Of a stretch of DNA of 13,591 nucleotides, positions 11,894 through 13,591 are shown piece after piece. The first letter of the stretch is position 1; each line of letters opens with the position of its first letter. The stretch comes from Actinomycetota bacterium (GTDB taxonomy: Bacteria; Actinomycetota; Actinomycetes; S36-B12; CAIYMF01): positions 1 to 13,591 of the forward strand of contig WLOZ01000019.1 of the NCBI GenBank assembly GCA_009699025.1. Direction: 5' to 3'. A program made the position numbers and the translations under genes. Under the pieces are notes generated by a model, which was given only the letters and a program-made list of their open reading frames with translations, did not search any database and was not told where the DNA came from.

Positions 11894-13591
11894 TCAGGAC
11901 AGGTCAGCAACCAGCACAGACCCGTTTCCGGCGCAGCTCAGGGTCCAGCGAATCGTGACCTCGTCGAGCAGCCGCGAGCCGAGCCCTCGAGAGCGATCGT
12001 CAGGAACCCCCCGGCCGTTGTCGGTCACCACGACGCGCAGGACCTCGCGCTCGACGATCTCGACCTGGACGTCCACAGCTGATGCGGCCCCGTGCCGCAC
12101 CGAGTTGCTCACGGCCTCGCGGACGATCTCTTGGGCGGCGGTGGTCAGGCCCACCTCAGAGCTCAGCCGGTCATGCGCCCCCGCGCTGATCGTGGCGGTG
12201 ATCTCGACCGTCCCGCGCCACAGCAGCACCAGCTCGGTGAGCGAGAGCTCAAGGTCGGCCTCGGACTGCAGCTCCGGGTCGAGCTGGGCGAGTGCCAGCT
12301 CGATCCGGTCTCGGGCGCTCGAGAGGTCGGTCGGCGTCCAGTTCTCGCGACTGAGCAGGAGCGCCGACGAGGTGAGCGCCGACTGGAGCGATCCGTGCAG
12401 CGCCAGTGCCATGCGACGTCGGATCAGCCAGACCTGTCGCCTGAAGGCGGCGATGGTCTCCTCGAGCTCAACGTTTGCGGTCGCCAGCTGCTCCTCGAGA
12501 CGCCGACGCCTGATGGCCAGGAAGACGAGGGCCGTAAGGCCGCCGAGCAGGCTGACGCGCAGCAGCAGGCTGAGCAGGATGAGGCTGCCGCTGAGCAGCA
12601 GCGCGGCCGACTGGCTGAACATCCGGTGCGCGGCTGTGAACACGCCCAGGTAGACGACGCCCAGCACCAGCAGGTCCGTCAGAATCGAGCCCAGCCCCCA
12701 ACTGCGGGGCCTCACGGCAACCAGAAGCTGCAGCGCCACCCACGCGGTCACGGTGCCCACGAACGAGATCACGTACAGCCGTGCGTCGCCGCTTCCGAGA
12801 ACCAGGATGACGAGTGACATCAACTCGCAGAGGGCCACCAGGACGGCTGGGCGCAGTGCGTTGCGCACGTCGCCGTCTGCCAGCGCTGCTGCGCCAGATA
12901 GCGCGCTCATGGGGAGTTGCTTCACCACTGGCGGCTCTGGGGGGGTTGCGAGCCTGTGACTCAGGGGTCGGACCACCTCGGAGATGACGCGGGTGAGCTC
13001 CCCTGCGGTCTGCGACTGCTCGGGGTCGGACTGAGCCAGGTCAGACAGTCTTTCCAGCAGGACCTTCATCGTGGGGCCCAGCACCACGGCGGTCTCACGG
13101 GCGAGTTCCGTCTCGGCCGCCTTCACCCGCTCTGACATGGTGGCTGCCAGCGCGACAAGGCGCTCACGGGTTGACCTCAGCGAGTCGACGGTCGCTCGGT
13201 GGCGCGCGCCCTGGGCCGTCACAACCTCGACGACCGTCATCACGAGCACCGTGGCCATTCCTCCGGTGACTACCCGGATCAGCGGCGGGGCCTCTCCTGG
13301 CATCTGAACCTGGCCGAAAGTGCCCTCGCTGACGGCGCTGGCACCCGTGACGAGAGCTGCTCGGGTCATGCCCGCGGCCAGATACACCAGGAAGGCCACG
13401 ACGGGGCTTGGGCCACCGGCATCGTGAAGGCGCAGTCCAACGCGCAGGAGGAGCAGGAGCCCAGCGATCAGAGCCGAGGCGCTGATCCCCAGCAGGATTC
13501 TCGGAGCATCGTCACCCGAGGACGAGGACTGCCCGACGAGCAGGGTGAACGGCAGGCTCAGCGCGACGAAGGCCCAGATCACCGGCGCGGC
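11894..13591 (-). CDS. Membrane sensor histidine kinase, HisKA_3-like, 5' end beyond the window
   Basis: The frame is open to the right edge; GTG 13582 could start it, but upstream codons remain open, so it is treated as partial. Counting from 13582 (562 residues): hydrophobic segments at about 3-17, 29-50, 59-80 and 101-122; a charged helix at about 130-180; further segments at about 245-263, 269-290, 299-316, 325-343 and 345-358; a coiled coil at 359-390. The phosphoacceptor helix is ALALHGSLQ with H396 followed by Gly, where the family normally has Asp. An HATPase domain ends the protein: N box REAVSNSVRH (488-497), DNGRGV (521-526) and RGLGSRLLDE (532-541). This is the plan of kinases that pair with LuxR-type regulators, but no response regulator follows it. 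The ligand is unknown. Confidence 0.88.
   Translation of the reverse strand, partial: AAPVIWAFVALSLPFTLLVGQSSSSGDDAPRILLGISASALIAGLLLLLRVGLRLHDAGGPSPVVAFLVYLAAGMTRAALVTGASAVSEGTFGQVQMPGEAPPLIRVVTGGMATVLVMTVVEVVTAQGARHRATVDSLRSTRERLVALAATMSERVKAAETELARETAVVLGPTMKVLLERLSDLAQSDPEQSQTAGELTRVISEVVRPLSHRLATPPEPPVVKQLPMSALSGAAALADGDVRNALRPAVLVALCELMSLVILVLGSGDARLYVISFVGTVTAWVALQLLVAVRPRSWGLGSILTDLLVLGVVYLGVFTAAHRMFSQSAALLLSGSLILLSLLLRVSLLGGLTALVFLAIRRRRLEEQLATANVELEETIAAFRRQVWLIRRRMALALHGSLQSALTSSALLLSRENWTPTDLSSARDRIELALAQLDPELQSEADLELSLTELVLLWRGTVEITATISAGAHDRLSSEVGLTTAAQEIVREAVSNSVRHGAASAVDVQVEIVEREVLRVVVTDNGRGVPDDRSRGLGSRLLDEVTIRWTLSCAGNGSVLVADLS

Noticed and set aside
1..13591. CRISPR array, insertion sequence or transposase
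   Set aside because: No regularly spaced repeats, no transposase-like frame and no target-site duplications were visible.

Overview
The window looks like chromosomal DNA of a high-GC bacterium, most likely an actinomycete (Actinomycetota, perhaps an Acidimicrobiia-like lineage; the lineage is inference). The grounds are strong G/C at third codon positions, frequent GTG and TTG starts, two promoters that look leaderless, a CCA-encoding tRNA, and gene families common in these genomes (bacterial TMEM175, HMG-CoA-lyase-like, isochorismatase-fold hydrolases, LuxR-type sensor kinases).

Left part (1-2700): a complete tRNA-Phe(GAA), then 365 bases without a gene that hold a near-perfect 49-base hairpin. 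Next come two convergent genes 14 bases apart: a zinc-ribbon/TPR protein on + and a YdjI-like SPFH protein with a C-terminal SHOCT domain on -. As families these recall the Bacillus YdjG/YdjI membrane-stress (PspA-associated) proteins. Both genes look less GC-rich than the rest of the window.

Middle left (2700-5130): a ~430-base stretch without a gene, then three genes on -: a TetR regulator, an isochorismatase-fold hydrolase and a TMEM175-type potassium channel. TetR is divergent from the next operon. Two 15/17-identical inverted copies of TCTGAACNNTGTTATCT sit over the two divergent promoters and are the best candidate operators.

Centre (5296-9743): a tight four-gene + strand operon, with stop/start overlaps at two junctions and a 10-base gap at the third. 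It encodes an acyl-CoA-dehydrogenase-fold flavoprotein lacking both classical catalytic Glu positions, selenophosphate synthetase (SelD), a NadM-like nucleotidyltransferase and an archaeal-type phosphoglycerate-mutase (APGM) family metalloenzyme. No SelA, SelB, tRNA-Sec, SenB, YbbB or YqeB is visible nearby. This is the most interesting part of the window: selenophosphate supply is coupled to a nucleotidyltransferase and a phosphomutase. From memory, a NadM-like/PGM-like pair is also found in phosphinothricin (C-P-C) biosynthesis. The operon may encode an unrecognised selenium or phosphorus pathway; this is a hypothesis.

Right part (9766-13591): a convergent two-gene unit on - (isochorismatase-fold hydrolase, then an HMG-CoA-lyase-like enzyme without the lyase cysteine), 410 bases without a gene, and a large membrane sensor kinase on - that runs off the right edge.
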